From Symbiodinium microadriaticum (lineage: Eukaryota; Sar; Dinophyceae; Suessiales; Symbiodiniaceae): DNA of 64,000 nt. The first letter of the stretch is position 1; every line of letters begins with the position of its first letter. Both the position numbers and the translations under genes were made by a program. The notes under the pieces are model-generated. The model was not told where the DNA came from. It made no database searches and saw nothing but the letters and a program-made list of their open reading frames with translations. The DNA lies in assembly GCA_001939145.1 (NCBI GenBank), contig LSRX01000578.1, forward strand, positions 393,990 through 457,989, given 5' to 3'. Shown piece by piece: positions 29,588 through 38,631 of this stretch.

Positions 29588-30262
29588 AGATGCACACCCA
29601 TAGGACCATTTTGCCCATTGCCTTTCAGCAAGCCTCTGACAGGCTACTGAGTGCTTTGAAAGTCTTGGGGTTCAGCCTCCTGGGGTGGCGGAGGCCGGAT
29701 CAACAGCACGATGTTGCAGAACTCATCGATTTCCTAGTGCCACGGTTGTGCACATCCCAAACACACCACTCCTGGAGTGCGAGAGCAGCCTATGCAGGCG
29801 GGGTGCATCATGTTGATGGTGCTGCGCTTACCAAGTGCCTCTCACTCAGCCATCTCGTGCTTGACACCCCAGACCCTCAAACTCTTATCACTCGATGGCA
29901 CCAACAGGCAGAAGCTCATGCGCTGGATAGCCCGGCGCCTTGGCTTTTCGTGCAGCTTCCCAGAGGCCAGCGAAGTGACCAAGGAGTGATTGGAAAGAAC
30001 CAAAATCCAGTCCTCATACCCAAGGCTCTGAAGCTACCTGTTTTCACAAGTCGCCTCTCGATGGAGGTGAGGTGGCAGCCTTACCACTTCATAGCATGCA
30101 TTCTCCATCACGGGCCCAGACTTACATCAGGTCACTACAACGTTCTGAGTGTTGGGGAAACGCAAAGCTATGTTTTGGACGATGCTAAGCCAAAAGAGTC
30201 AGCCACAAATGCATTCCTCGAGAGCGCCTCTTGCAGTGCATACGTACTTGTGCTGACCCAAG
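29380..30262 (+). CDS. USP-like cysteine protease (deubiquitinase) domain of the LINE
   Basis: It lies in frame -1 to the RT frame; the open frame begins upstream, but the coding-like part starts after the G-run at 29366-29370. A Pro-rich linker leads to the Cys box NPHNHCYLNATIYSLALL (Cys codon 29548-29550), then QHDVAELIDFL (29701 on), as in USP peptidase family C19. The His box is YHFIACILHHGP ... SGHYNVLSVG (His codon 30133-30135), followed by YVLDDAKPK and AYVLVLTQ. Cys, His and a candidate Asp are all present. USPs remove ubiquitin; in a retroelement this might protect element proteins or alter host ubiquitin signals (inference). The domain is short for a USP, about 250 residues. Confidence 0.75.
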
Positions 30263-30574
30263 ATGTCCGAACCGATTCGCAGTCGCACTCCGCTCAAGAC
30301 TCCACTTCTTGCCATGTCGGAGGTGAATGGGACCAATCTCTTTCTGCTGCGAAAGTATGGAGACACTTGGACAGCGGCACATCTCAGCTTGATGGAATCC
30401 CAGCTCAAGGAGCTGGAAGCTCAAATGATGTTGATGCAACGACATGTGGATAACATCCATTCCCAGATGCACACGTTGCAGCTGCTGGTTCATCGCCATG
30501 CTTATCTGTACAGCAATCGAGTGACGAACAAGGCCAGGATGACAAAGGTACGTGTCTTAGACACACTGGACTGA
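30263..30574 (+). CDS. Coiled-coil frame overlapping the end of the USP-like domain
   Basis: 103 codons from an ATG, back in the RT frame. After MSEPIRSRTPLKTP it has a heptad-like helix (MESQLKELEAQMMLMQRHVD, then HSQMHTLQLLVHRHAYLY). The USP frame beyond 30262 looks non-coding, so translation may switch frame, or this is a separate small cistron. No family was recognised. Confidence 0.45.
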   Translation: MSEPIRSRTPLKTPLLAMSEVNGTNLFLLRKYGDTWTAAHLSLMESQLKELEAQMMLMQRHVDNIHSQMHTLQLLVHRHAYLYSNRVTNKARMTKVRVLDTLD

Positions 30575-30774
30575 TCGTTGGCCGTGTCCCACTTTTGATT
30601 ATGTGCTATCTGCACACAGGCGTCTCGACGCATTGTTCCCGCCTTTAGGGCACACGTGCCAAGCTATCCAGAATAGCCGGTACCGACAATAGTTCGGTAC
30701 TGATGGCGCTCGCTAGCTGGAACCGGGACTCTAGCTGCGGAGGAAGAAAAAAGATGATGATGATGATGATGATG
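30575..30774 (+). other. LINE 3' UTR with hairpin and GAT tail
   Basis: About 200 bp of non-coding DNA ends the element. A perfect 7-bp inverted repeat (GTACCGA, 7-base loop, TCGGTAC) lies at 30680-30700. The end is GAAGAAAAAAGATGATGATG and further GAT units (30743-30774). Such stems and short-repeat tails are recognised by the RT of many non-LTR elements. Confidence 0.6.
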
Positions 30775-30823
30775 TGTCGTTGGTGATGAAAACCGACGTC
30801 ATCGGCACCTTATGCACCCCCTT

Positions 30824-30991
30824 GAGATGTAACCTGGGCGTGTATCCCCGCGCAAGGCGCACAGGAACACAGGCAAACGCAGGCGTCTCTTCTACTGCAA
30901 GCGCACAGCTGTGGATCAGTACTCTGCAAGAACCCTGCGCAACAACCATGGATACATGCAAGTGACACGTGAAACAATCAGTACCCGGATG
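30824..30991 (+). repeat. Dispersed ~170-bp repeat, copy A
   Basis: Starts GAGATGTAACCTGGGCGTGT and ends CAGTACCCGGATG. Similar copies lie at 39801-39968 (same strand) and 42830-43000 (opposite strand). On the minus strand all copies keep an open frame containing a VRLARGYTPRLHL-like peptide. Copy A abuts the broken KptA-like gene, which it seems to truncate. Confidence 0.75.
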
Positions 30992-31423
30992 TTCTGGCGA
31001 GTTGCTGTGAGTACAGACCACGCTCTCGGATGGATTCATAGTTGGAGTTGTCTGAGGCGTGGTAGATGAACCCCAGCCGCCTGCATCTTTCCAACGTCAA
31101 CCTCTCACCTTTCGCCTCCTCAGCTACCTGGTCTGGCACATTGGAGTGCCCCTGAATGGTGCTGATGCTGATGTGGAAGTCCAAGTCCAGGAAGCGGTCG
31201 CAGGTGCAAGGGTCCGGTGCGATCCAAAGCTGGAACCTTCCCTTACTGTTCGCCGGCGAAAAACTTCCGCGGCGCCCACTCGAAAGGACGCAGGAACGTA
31301 AGGGAAAGCTGCTCCCACCCCAGTTCCACGAACTGTAAACTGGTTGTCATGGCGAAGCGTCTGAGACAGCTTCTTAGATGTCCGGACCGACCACGACCTG
31401 TGGTCATTGAGAAGGCGAGCCAC
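30978..31423 (-). pseudogene. Second Tpt1/KptA-like gene, truncated and frameshifted
   Basis: In order on the minus strand: SKKLSQTLRHDNQF (about 31375-31330), with the Arg-His pair of the Tpt1 N-terminus; a second frame with GRFQLWIAPDP (about 31230); ISTIQGHSN (about 31155), matching the IRAxQGHS block but with Thr in place of the usual Arg; and GFIYHASDNSNYESIRERGL (about 31080-31020), matching LYHGT...SI...GL. At least one frameshift lies near 31300. The C-terminal part is missing where repeat copy A begins. Motif order is standard for RNA 2'-phosphotransferases, but the altered Arg and breaks mark it as a relic. Confidence 0.65.
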
Positions 31424-31556
31424 AGAGTCTATCTCGAGAGAGATTTCCTCCAGCTCAGCACATCATGAACCCGAATTTCAAGACAAATTCGATATCCTGG
31501 CTGCGTGTAGATTGGAAAGTCGCCATATCCAACTGCTCGGAGTCTACGACGCTCAT

Positions 31557-32163
31557 CCGAACGACTCTCAGCACTACTGTCGCTGAACTTTATGCTCTGA
31601 TGAAGTGTTTCGGCGCCTGTCAAATGCCCGAGGTTTGTGGAAGGATATCAGTGGACTTGATGCTGAAATTCATATTCGAACTGATGCTAACAATCTCGTC
31701 TCTACTGCTTCCACCACTCACTCTCCGGAACAAAAGGAAACCATTCACATGACTCAGATGTTCAGGAAGGAGGCGTGCTCAGGAACGATCGCCGAATCAT
31801 GGACCTAAAAGGAGGATGCGAATCGATTTCCTTTAACCAACTTGTTTGAACAGAATTCAAGAGGCTTCTACGACTAGCACTACGTTTCGTGAGACAGTCA
31901 GAAAGACAGTGTTCGGTACGAACCTGTGAGAGATCGGCGATGGCTCCTGAGCACGCCTCCTTCCTCAACATCTGAGTCATGTGAATGGTTTCCTGTTGTT
32001 CCGGAGAGTGAGCGGTGGAAGCAGTAGAGACGAGACTGTTAGCATGAATTTCAGCATCAAGTCCACTGATATCCTTCCACAAACCGCGCAGCATTTGACA
32101 GGCGCCGAAACACTTCATCAGAGCTTAAAGTTCAGCGACAGCAGTGCTGAGGGTCGTTCGTTT
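31557..32163. repeat. Large inverted repeat of copia RNase H
   Basis: Arms 31557-31795 (plus) and 31935-32163 (minus) are near-identical over about 230 bp, with a 139-bp spacer. Both encode the RNase H segment AELYALMKCFGACQM / DISGLDAEIH. The minus arm is continuous with the rest of the element; the plus arm is an extra copy. Confidence 0.8.
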
Positions 32164-32500
32164 AATCTTGGTGAGTTCGAAGAAGACCAATGAGCCTCCG
32201 GTGTCCCTTCGATTCTTGACCTTTTCATAAGCAATCAAAATAGTCATCGCATGCTGAGATGATTTGTCGCTGCTATTCCTAAAAGCCGCATCAGGAATTC
32301 CGAGTATCCTTGGCGATCCCTTCACTGGCCACACACGCAACTCAACCTCTTCACTGCGTATCTGTCGACACAACTTGTTCAACTCCTTGCAGTGACCGAC
32401 GGTTGGGGCAGCAGATGCTGAGGCCAGTCGGAAAATCTGATGGCAGGCCTGAAACTATGTTCTCGACTGCAACCAGTTGATGCTTCCCAAATGAAGAAGA
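31762..32500 (-). pseudogene. Copia RT thumb / RNase H, minus strand
   Basis: The segment begins LGSINWLQSRT (about 32493) with an in-frame stop shortly after, then FRLASASAAPTVGHCKELNK, VKGSPRILGIPDAAFRN (RNase H start), GGSLVFFELTKIKRTTLST, AELYALMKCFGACQMLRGLW, and ends LSQVRTEHCLSDCLTKR. RNase H cleaves the RNA strand of RNA-DNA hybrids during reverse transcription. Small deletions (EIHANSL versus EIHIRTDANNL in the other arm) and stops show decay. Confidence 0.7.
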
Positions 32501-33176
32501 TAGTCGACTATGCTTGGAGACCGGTTGCCGACCAAAAGCTTCTTGAGTTTCTTGGCAGCGTTGCGTGGAAGAAGAGGGGCTGGTTTCCTTATGTTAACGG
32601 ACATGCTCTGGTTTCTCATCGGCCAAGGCCCTCCGTAGTTCTGATCCTGTCTACAAGGTGAAGGACATCCTTCGCAAAGGAACTTGGTTGATTGTTGAGC
32701 GTACCCATGACTTGAGACAGGACCCTAAGACTTGCTACCTTGAAGAGAGGCAGAGGTCTTAGTCTCGTTATTCTTACCCGAGAAGGCTTCGTATAAGGTT
32801 GAGAGTTTGTCAGAGCTCTCTCCCGAGCTTGTCGATCAATTGCTTGAACACTTTGTTGACCCAGTGCATGGTAGTCCGAGTAAAGGCCGAAAGACAGTTG
32901 GAGTCATGAGTCTTCACGTGGATGACCTCATCATCAGTGGGACTCCTGAGTTCCTTTCTTGGTTCCTGAAGAAGATAAGGGAACACTTCACTGTCGGCCA
33001 TGAGGACAAGAATGATCTAACGTCACGGGACAGCGTGTTCGTTGGGTTATGGATGCACAAGGCAACAAGAAATATATCTCGATCGATCAGAAGCTGTGTG
33101 TTTCTGAGCTGGAAGAAATTGCCATACCAAAGCACCTGAAGGATGCTGATGCATGTGACAAGACTCTCCATACACA
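32440..33176 (+). pseudogene. Copia pol block on the opposite strand (internal inversion)
   Basis: Plus-strand peptides belong to the same element as the minus-strand flanks: VNGHALVSHRPRP and ERTHDLRQDPKTCYLEERQR near 32600-32755, then ELSPELVDQLLEHFVDP, GVMSLHVDDLIISGTPEF (the VDD active-site box) and KLCVSELEEIAIPKHL...ACDKTLHT ending about 33176. In intact copia RT the next residues would be of the type found at LGSINW on the minus strand at about 32493, so both ends of the block look like inversion breakpoints. Confidence 0.6.
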
Positions 33177-33179
33177 TCC

Positions 33180-33740
33180 TTACGGTGATAAAGCACTGAG
33201 CAATGTCTGGACAGGAAAGATAGGATCTTTCCTCCGCATGGTCGGAGGTAGATCGGCTTTCTTCATCAAAGGCGTAGCATGACATCGCATGAAGAGCAAG
33301 CTCCTTGAGATAGCCAGGAAGTTCTGGCTCAGGCTCCTTCTCCTGACAGAAGCTCCCCGTCGAAAGGTAGTTTTTCCCTCCTTGCCTTCGATGCCATCGT
33401 ATGCGACATATGTGCATCGGTCAGCTCGAGTAGGTTCACGACCAACCGACCGAAGGAACTTGTCAAGTCGGTTCCACCATCTTCGAGGTGCATCTTGCAA
33501 GCCATTTACAGGACGAAGGCAGAGACCAGCCATCCAAGGTGGAAGGCCGATGTCCGGAGGCAACTGAACGACAACCGAACGAGATGACAAATTGTGGTGT
33601 CTCCCTGAACAAAGGCAGTCTTAAGATCCAGATGAAACAGATCTCAATAATGATTCGCCGCACGCTGAGCAACCAACTGGAACCCATACGTAGGACGCAA
33701 ACTTGTCCTGGAAACCACGACAGACCCAAGGAGCCTTAAA
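33180..33740 (-). pseudogene. Copia RT, N-terminal half, minus strand
   Basis: VVVQLPPDIGLPPWMAGL, then LQDAPRRWWNRLDKFLRSVG and PTRADRCTYVAYDG (33590-33400), are copia RT palm segments. The preceding block (LKTAFVQGD, first catalytic Asp region) lies in another frame near 33640. After GIEGKEGK the homology fades, close to the inverted block. Confidence 0.65.
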
Positions 33741-33857
33741 CTTGAAAAAGTACGCGTTCTTGTCAACCTTCACCGTGAGGACCCAACGTCCAGTAAGAAA
33801 ATTTACGTCGCGGCTACGGCTAAGCTAAGCTTGCGGCGGTCGGTAAGCCGGATAGCG

Positions 33858-34376
33858 TCATTGTCCAAGTAACTCTTGAACTCCTCCAGCTTCGCCGTGC
33901 GAATTTCCTTCGAATAGTACCTGCCTTAATTTGTCTTGCTTGGTCAACCAAAGCACAAACCCGTCACCATCCAACAGAACAAGAGAAGGAACGTTGAAGA
34001 TCTTTGGCAAACGGATCAGGGCGTCTTCGTCACCACAAGCAGCATCAGAGTCCGATTCGCCCGCATCTGACACGGGAGGTTCCGGGGTTGGTTCCGGCAT
34101 GGGTGCTTGCTGAATAGGAAATTCTCCCTTAGTCACCGGCAAGCCAGGAACCGAGCTAGGACCAGACGACGAAGAGGATGGTTCCTCTCCTGGTGGAGAG
34201 CTTCCAGGATCCTTCTTGCCCGCAACCGGAGGAGCGGACGGGCGCATCATCCGAGACTTAGCTTTAGACGTGTCGTCCGGTTGAGTGCCACGCTGTGACG
34301 CATTCCGCGGCGACGGTGGTCGCATGCTAGTCGGAATCGGAAAATCGAGGATTTGGCGGAATCGGAACAGGAACAA
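33858..34376 (-). CDS. Ser/Pro-rich spacer of the copia polyprotein
   Basis: 172 codons: a Pro/Ser/Glu-rich, low-complexity first half, then IRLPKIFNVPSLVLLDGDGF and a Lys/Gln helix. It lies between the integrase side and RT, as the variable spacer of dinoflagellate copia polyproteins does. No catalytic motif. Confidence 0.4.
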   Translation of the reverse strand: MFLFRFRQILDFPIPTSMRPPSPRNASQRGTQPDDTSKAKSRMMRPSAPPVAGKKDPGSSPPGEEPSSSSSGPSSVPGLPVTKGEFPIQQAPMPEPTPEPPVSDAGESDSDAACGDEDALIRLPKIFNVPSLVLLDGDGFVLWLTKQDKLRQVLFEGNSHGEAGGVQELLGQ

Positions 34377-34610
34377 TAGGTGTTGCTGGCGCAGGCCGAT
34401 TCAGTACCTGATCCGGATTAGAGAGCTTAGGAAAAGCAGCACTACATATCCAGGCCCCGATCCAAGTGGACCGCCTCCTGGCCAATGTTCTCCCCCATTG
34501 TCTGTCGGATCATCAGGCATATCCAAATCGTCATCCTCTGGTACCGGTATCCAGGAGGAATAGACTGAATAGACGGAGGGTCACCACCAGTGTTGAACTC
34601 GATCGGCTCA

Positions 34611-34949
34611 TCATCTAGAATCTAGATCCGGTTCCGGGCCCTGAGGTGGTGGCATATCCTCATCACCCACCGGCATGTCGCCGTGGGGATCATCATATCC
34701 AGGATGACCCAGATCGTCTCCTGCTCCAGGAGGTTGCGGCGGCACCGCAGCAGCAGGTGCAGGTTGATCCGCAAAGTCCAACCCGACATCTGGTCCCCTA
34801 CGGGCAGTAGGACCTTTTGATTCGTTCCAGAACACAATCATGGAATCATGGGCCAATTCTCCGCCTTCATGTCCTTTAGACACGGTAGAATGTAGAAGCT
34901 GAGACATCGTCAGGAAAAGCACATGATCATGATCACCCTTGCTCCACAC
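34611..34949 (-). CDS. Pro/Asp-rich spacer of the copia polyprotein
   Basis: 112 codons, including HDSMIVFWNESKGP and a Pro/Gly/Asp-rich tail. Positioned between the integrase-proximal region and RT. Low complexity and no recognised domain; treated as part of the same broken polyprotein. Confidence 0.35.
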   Translation of the reverse strand: MWSKGDHDHVLFLTMSQLLHSTVSKGHEGGELAHDSMIVFWNESKGPTARRGPDVGLDFADQPAPAAAVPPQPPGAGDDLGHPGYDDPHGDMPVGDEDMPPPQGPEPDLDSR

Positions 34950-35148
34950 AATGACAACAGCATCAGGATGACGATGAACCAGAGGAAGTGTTTTTCCATA
35001 GGTCCACCTGTAGACATTGCAGTATTCAAACTCCAGCTAAGGAAGTGTGAGCACTCTCACATTCTTGAGCATGAGCCGCAAGGCAGCCGCATCGTGAGAT
35101 GTGTTCGTATGCACTTCCAACTCCGTACCCGGAAGCATATTGACAAAC

Positions 35149-35640
35149 TTAAGCGACTGCGGAAGCTTCCCTTGTGAGATATTCGGCAGCATCGAATACT
35201 CCTCCTTTGAGAGTTCCATCCTCGAAGTCTTCAAAAATATCTTCAGAGAGATATCTTTGTCGCAGATCTGAGTACCTGTTACCTGTTACCCAAAAGGCAT
35301 TGGGAGACCAACACAGTGAACCGAGGTCAAAGATAGTCTTCGAGTCATAGCCTTCAGTCAGCGACTCGAGACGGTCCAAAGATCCTGCAGGAAGGTTCGT
35401 AAGAAACGACAGTGCACCCTGCTCTTGTTCCCCCTTGGTCTTGAAAGTGGAAAATGTCATACTTCCTCGCCACTGCAGAGAGCGACTACACTGAGAAGAC
35501 CAAAACCCAGAATGAGAGGGATACATGATGGTAACGAAATATCCTCTATCATCCTGCCAACGGCACACTTCAGCACAGAAATGCCAAAAGGCACATGCTG
35601 CAATTCTTCGGCCACTCTGCAGGAATGACTGGGTGAACAA
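35149..35640 (-). CDS. Copia spacer region fragment
   Basis: 163 codons, with YDSKTIFDLGSLCWSPNAFW and a C-terminal acidic segment. Part of the long stretch between integrase and RT. No known fold recognised; probably broken. Confidence 0.35.
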   Translation of the reverse strand: MFTQSFLQSGRRIAACAFWHFCAEVCRWQDDRGYFVTIMYPSHSGFWSSQCSRSLQWRGSMTFSTFKTKGEQEQGALSFLTNLPAGSLDRLESLTEGYDSKTIFDLGSLCWSPNAFWVTGNRYSDLRQRYLSEDIFEDFEDGTLKGGVFDAAEYLTREASAVA

Positions 35641-35718
35641 TGATGTGAGAAGGCTCAGCCACTAAGATCGTCTTCCAAGCACAAGCAATCGATGATTGCA
35701 AAAGCCTTGAAAGACCAT

Positions 35719-36171
35719 TCACACCAAACAACACAGGTTCACTCGCAAGAAGGCCCGAATGACTGGGACACGCAGTGAGACCAGTGACGTGTGGCGAGAT
35801 CTCAACGAAATCGCTCTTCCCGCAGGAAAGCGAATGGTAACAGATCTCATGTTCGTAACAACAGTAGCCTGCTGAAGGTGGTTCCAAAATACCGTCGGGA
35901 TCATATGGATCAAGTCCCCCATCTTGTGATGGCCTCTTGAACCGTCATCCGACTTCAGAGGAATAGCCACATCGTGCCACGGATCGTGATCACACCTGAC
36001 CTTCGACTGATTCACCCGAAGAACAGCGCGATGCACTTCCACCAATACCGTGGCACCTTCCTGTGACACAACAATTCCTCTGACCCAGACGCCTTCAGAC
36101 TTCTTCTTCGACTCATCTTTACGCCAAACGTAGACACGATCTCCTTTGTTGTATGGACCATCGGACGGCAT
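35719..36171 (-). CDS. Integrase C-terminal (GKGxxVYxWR-type) region of copia element
   Basis: The start, YNKGDRVYVWRKDESKKKSE, GIVVSQEGATVLVEVHRAVL and VNQSKVRCDHDPWHDVAIPL, matches a segment that follows the integrase core in dinoflagellate copia polyproteins, where a beta-barrel-like DNA-binding region is expected. Frame breaks follow after about residue 75. Confidence 0.55.
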   Translation of the reverse strand: MPSDGPYNKGDRVYVWRKDESKKKSEGVWVRGIVVSQEGATVLVEVHRAVLRVNQSKVRCDHDPWHDVAIPLKSDDGSRGHHKMGDLIHMIPTVFWNHLQQATVVTNMRSVTIRFPAGRAISLRSRHTSLVSLRVPVIRAFLRVNLCCLV

Positions 36172-36431
36172 GACTCGCCGAGCGAGATCTTTCCGGAGAT
36201 CGATTGACTTATGGCAATTCTCTGAAGATCCAGAGCGGTCCTGTCCTCTTCGGCTGGGTCAACAGAAAGCTGTTCGGTAGTACTTGTCTCCACATCAAGC
36301 AAGTCCGGCGGTCGTTCCAGTTGCTATCTCCAAGGGAGAACAGCCAGAGACGGTCAGTTGGCAATTTCTTGCCCAAGCCACCTTTTTGACCGCCTGACGA
36401 ACAGTGGCCTTTTCTGCATACCCTACATCGG

Positions 36432-36850
36432 TCAAAGCCTTAGCCATGATCGCCCATGTACGTGAAACAATCGCACCGTGGTCTCAGCGCGATTTGGCCA
36501 GGGAGTGCGAGCGCGGCCCCCATGGATAAGGAGTAACACCATGAAACTTGTAATATGACATGAACTGATCGGTGAGACATGCTTGATCTCCAACGATTCC
36601 CTTCGGAACACAATTGTTCTCTTCAGCCCTTTGTCGAAAAGCTCCCAGAGTCTCCCAACAAAAATGAGATCACGGAAAGAAGATGCCCTAAGTCCTGCGA
36701 TGCTGGCTCGCGGAGGTGAAGGCACCGAAGTGCTACAGACGCGACAGGTCTTGACTATGCGGTCGTACTTGTCGTAGATCTCTCCTGGCAGACCAAGCAT
36801 ACTTGTCCTGCGACGAAATTGAGCTGGACCTTCACCCGATGAGCGAATCA
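36432..36850 (-). pseudogene. Copia integrase (zinc-binding and core) fragment
   Basis: Minus-strand peptides QFRRRTSMLGLPGEIYDKYD, IVKTCRVCSTSVPSPPRA (Cys pair of the HHCC finger) and GLRASSFRDLIFVG, then FMSYYKFHGVTPYPWGPR and TPWPNRAETTVRLF in two frames, follow the copia integrase order. Integrase inserts cDNA into the host genome. The first core Asp and much of the central core are not recognisable, and there is a frameshift near 36500, so it is non-functional. Confidence 0.65.
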
Positions 36851-36861
36851 GCAAAGGGAAA

Positions 36862-37257
36862 CCTGAAGACAGCTTGGGCAAGAAAGAAGTCCGCACCGTA
36901 AGCTTTCCACCTGGAAAGGAACCGGAGAGAAGGAGACTTCGCGCCAAGGGAAGCGGTCCACCGAGACCGGAACCCAAGGCCGCCGCGCCTCCTGCGGCTT
37001 CAGCCAAAGACCTGGATCCTCGAGAAGATGATCTTGAGTACGCACCTTCGGAGCCAGGAGAGCTTCTTCCAAAGGAAGAGGCAAGAACTTTTGCCAGAAA
37101 AGTCGAAGGGTCCAGAGGGCTCATCGCTAGAACCTAGGAGGATCGCGCTTCCATTGCCAGGACACGAAGTACCAAGGGCCTCTCCTCAGTACCAGCGCAT
37201 GTTGGGCGAGCTGAACAAGGATGTTGAGTTGTACAAGTTGCATGTGAAGCATGATCA
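36862..37257 (+). pseudogene. Copia integrase-proximal block on the opposite strand
   Basis: Plus-strand frames give a Pro/Ala/Glu-rich linker (AAPPAASAKDLDPREDDLEY) and, in the next frame, LPLPGHEVPRASPQYQRMLG then LNKDVELYKLHVKHDHMG. In related polyproteins this last segment runs straight into the QFRRRTSML segment, which here is on the minus strand at about 36815. The block therefore appears inverted in place. Confidence 0.6.
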
Positions 37258-37716
37258 CATGGGCGCTTTCGCTCGAGTGGGATCACGAGTCTTAGGCGGC
37301 ACCGAGGTTGTTCCCGCGATGCCTCCGGCGAGAATCCTAAAGATTGTCCTACCCTTCCAGTAGTCAGTAGACTTCGTGGCAGGAAGCTCAGAGACCTGTC
37401 CTTCTTCTTGTTGAGTTACGACCCTATCCTTGGAGAATTCCATGATCGTTCTGCGCTTGCTGTCCAGGTACTCCAACGGAATTGGCGCCCTGGGTATGTA
37501 CTTTGACTTCCTCATCTGCTCGTGGAGTTCCACCTTGGCTTCGTCAATCACCCACTCATCATCCGTCGCAAAAGCGAGTCCCTCGCGTTCCTCTTCCTGA
37601 GAAGAGCTTCCCGTGGTTTTCTGGTGGAAAGCTTGACTTCTTGTGCTTGTCGAAACGGACATTGAACTGACTGAGCTCAAGAAGGTCAAGTACGAGGTGT
37701 GAGCTGGGTGCAACAC
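37255..37716 (-). CDS. Copia gag-pol linker segment
   Basis: 153 codons. DDEWVIDEAKVELHEQMRKS, then KYIPRAPIPLEYLDSKRRTI and STDYWKGRTIFRILAGG look like the charged linker between protease and integrase in this family. Ends at the inverted block. Confidence 0.45.
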   Translation of the reverse strand: MLHPAHTSYLTFLSSVSSMSVSTSTRSQAFHQKTTGSSSQEEEREGLAFATDDEWVIDEAKVELHEQMRKSKYIPRAPIPLEYLDSKRRTIMEFSKDRVVTQQEEGQVSELPATKSTDYWKGRTIFRILAGGIAGTTSVPPKTRDPTRAKAPM

Positions 37717-38379
37717 GAAGCTTCACATTCCTCACTCCCAGTACAGGGCTACTTAGATATGCCTTGTCACTTATCCGGATGGAGATTGCGCATCTGTGGC
37801 AAGGACATGAGTGTGGGAACATGACCTTGCTCAACAACATCGAACTCCGTGGACTGGACTGCGTACTCCCGGTCATACATGCAGACAATGAGTTTCTGCC
37901 TGCACTTGGTCGACTCGGAGTTGGCAAAAGTAAACTGAGACGTGGTATGTCACAGTCCTTGTTCTGGTGGCAGAACTTCATCAGTTCCTGCGCTGATGGC
38001 CGAGAAGTCTTCCTTCTCTTCGGTGGCCATGAAAGAAAAGTTCAAGGAGTTGGTGTGGCCAACAAAGAAGGTTGTGGCAGCTGTCGAAACGCTGCTCTGG
38101 GCAGAATCTGCAACTTGCGCTGATCCGTCCTTGGATCCGGACTTTCCATCTTTTCCCTCCTCGGCGACAGCTGTAGTACTCCAGGCATGCCCACTTCGAA
38201 GCCGTTGTAAATGGTGATTTAGTGGGAATTCCCACAGTGCAGTTTACAAAGGCTATTGCTTGGAAAGCAGCCAAGACAACTGTCTTCGGGGCCCCACTAT
38301 TCTTTGCCGAATCCTGCCCTTTCCTTTCGCCCTTCTTTCCTTTCTTTTCTTTGCCCTTGGCTGCATAGGACTCTTCCAA
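37717..38379 (-). pseudogene. Probable copia protease region, broken
   Basis: The frame starts with a basic Lys/Gly stretch (KGKEKKGKKGERKGQD) and then APKTVVLAAFQAIAFVNCTV, after which frames change repeatedly. A segment with LSKVMFPHSCPCHRCAISIR lies at about 37850-37780. No D-T/S-G aspartic protease motif was found, so the assignment rests on position between gag and integrase. Confidence 0.35.
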
Positions 38380-38385
38380 CTCGTA

Positions 38386-38577
38386 CTAGGACCAATCATC
38401 CCAAGATGAATCTTGCCATGGACTGTTGTACCATTGTCCATCTGCTTGCCAGGCGTCTGTCTGTTGATCATCTGTAAGATGAGACTTGCCTTTGCGTTTC
38501 TTGAAGAAGCGACGTCCTCCGGATCCTTTGTCACCTTTTCCTTTTCCTTTCCGGCGGTCCTTGAATCCTCTCTTCAT
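38386..38577 (-). CDS. Gag C-terminal basic segment
   Basis: 63 codons: KRGFKDRRKGKGKGDKGSGG, then RRFFKKRKGKSH and a Trp/Gln/Asp-rich tail. The strongly basic Gly/Lys stretch is typical of the RNA-binding end of dinoflagellate copia gag. It continues the frame set of 38632-38940. Confidence 0.55.
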   Translation of the reverse strand: MKRGFKDRRKGKGKGDKGSGGRRFFKKRKGKSHLTDDQQTDAWQADGQWYNSPWQDSSWDDWS

Positions 38578-38631
38578 CCTTCTTCCTTGGAAACGTCTTT
38601 GGAATCATGTGTAGTTATCCTCGTCGTAGAC

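Larger units (their letters stand above)
23293..30774 (+). mobile_element. LINE-like non-LTR retrotransposon with USP-like domain
   Basis: Plus-strand element with, in order: a gag-like frame (23293-24069), APE-type endonuclease, reverse transcriptase and zinc fingers in one frame (to 29587), a USP-like protease in the -1 frame (about 29380-30260), an overlapping coil frame (to 30574), a 3' UTR with a perfect 7-bp hairpin, and a terminal A-rich and (GAT)n tail at 30746-30774. The microsatellite tail is typical of non-LTR elements. The exact 5' end and target-site duplication were not found. A TAG in the gag frame (23482) suggests it is no longer active. Confidence 0.8.
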
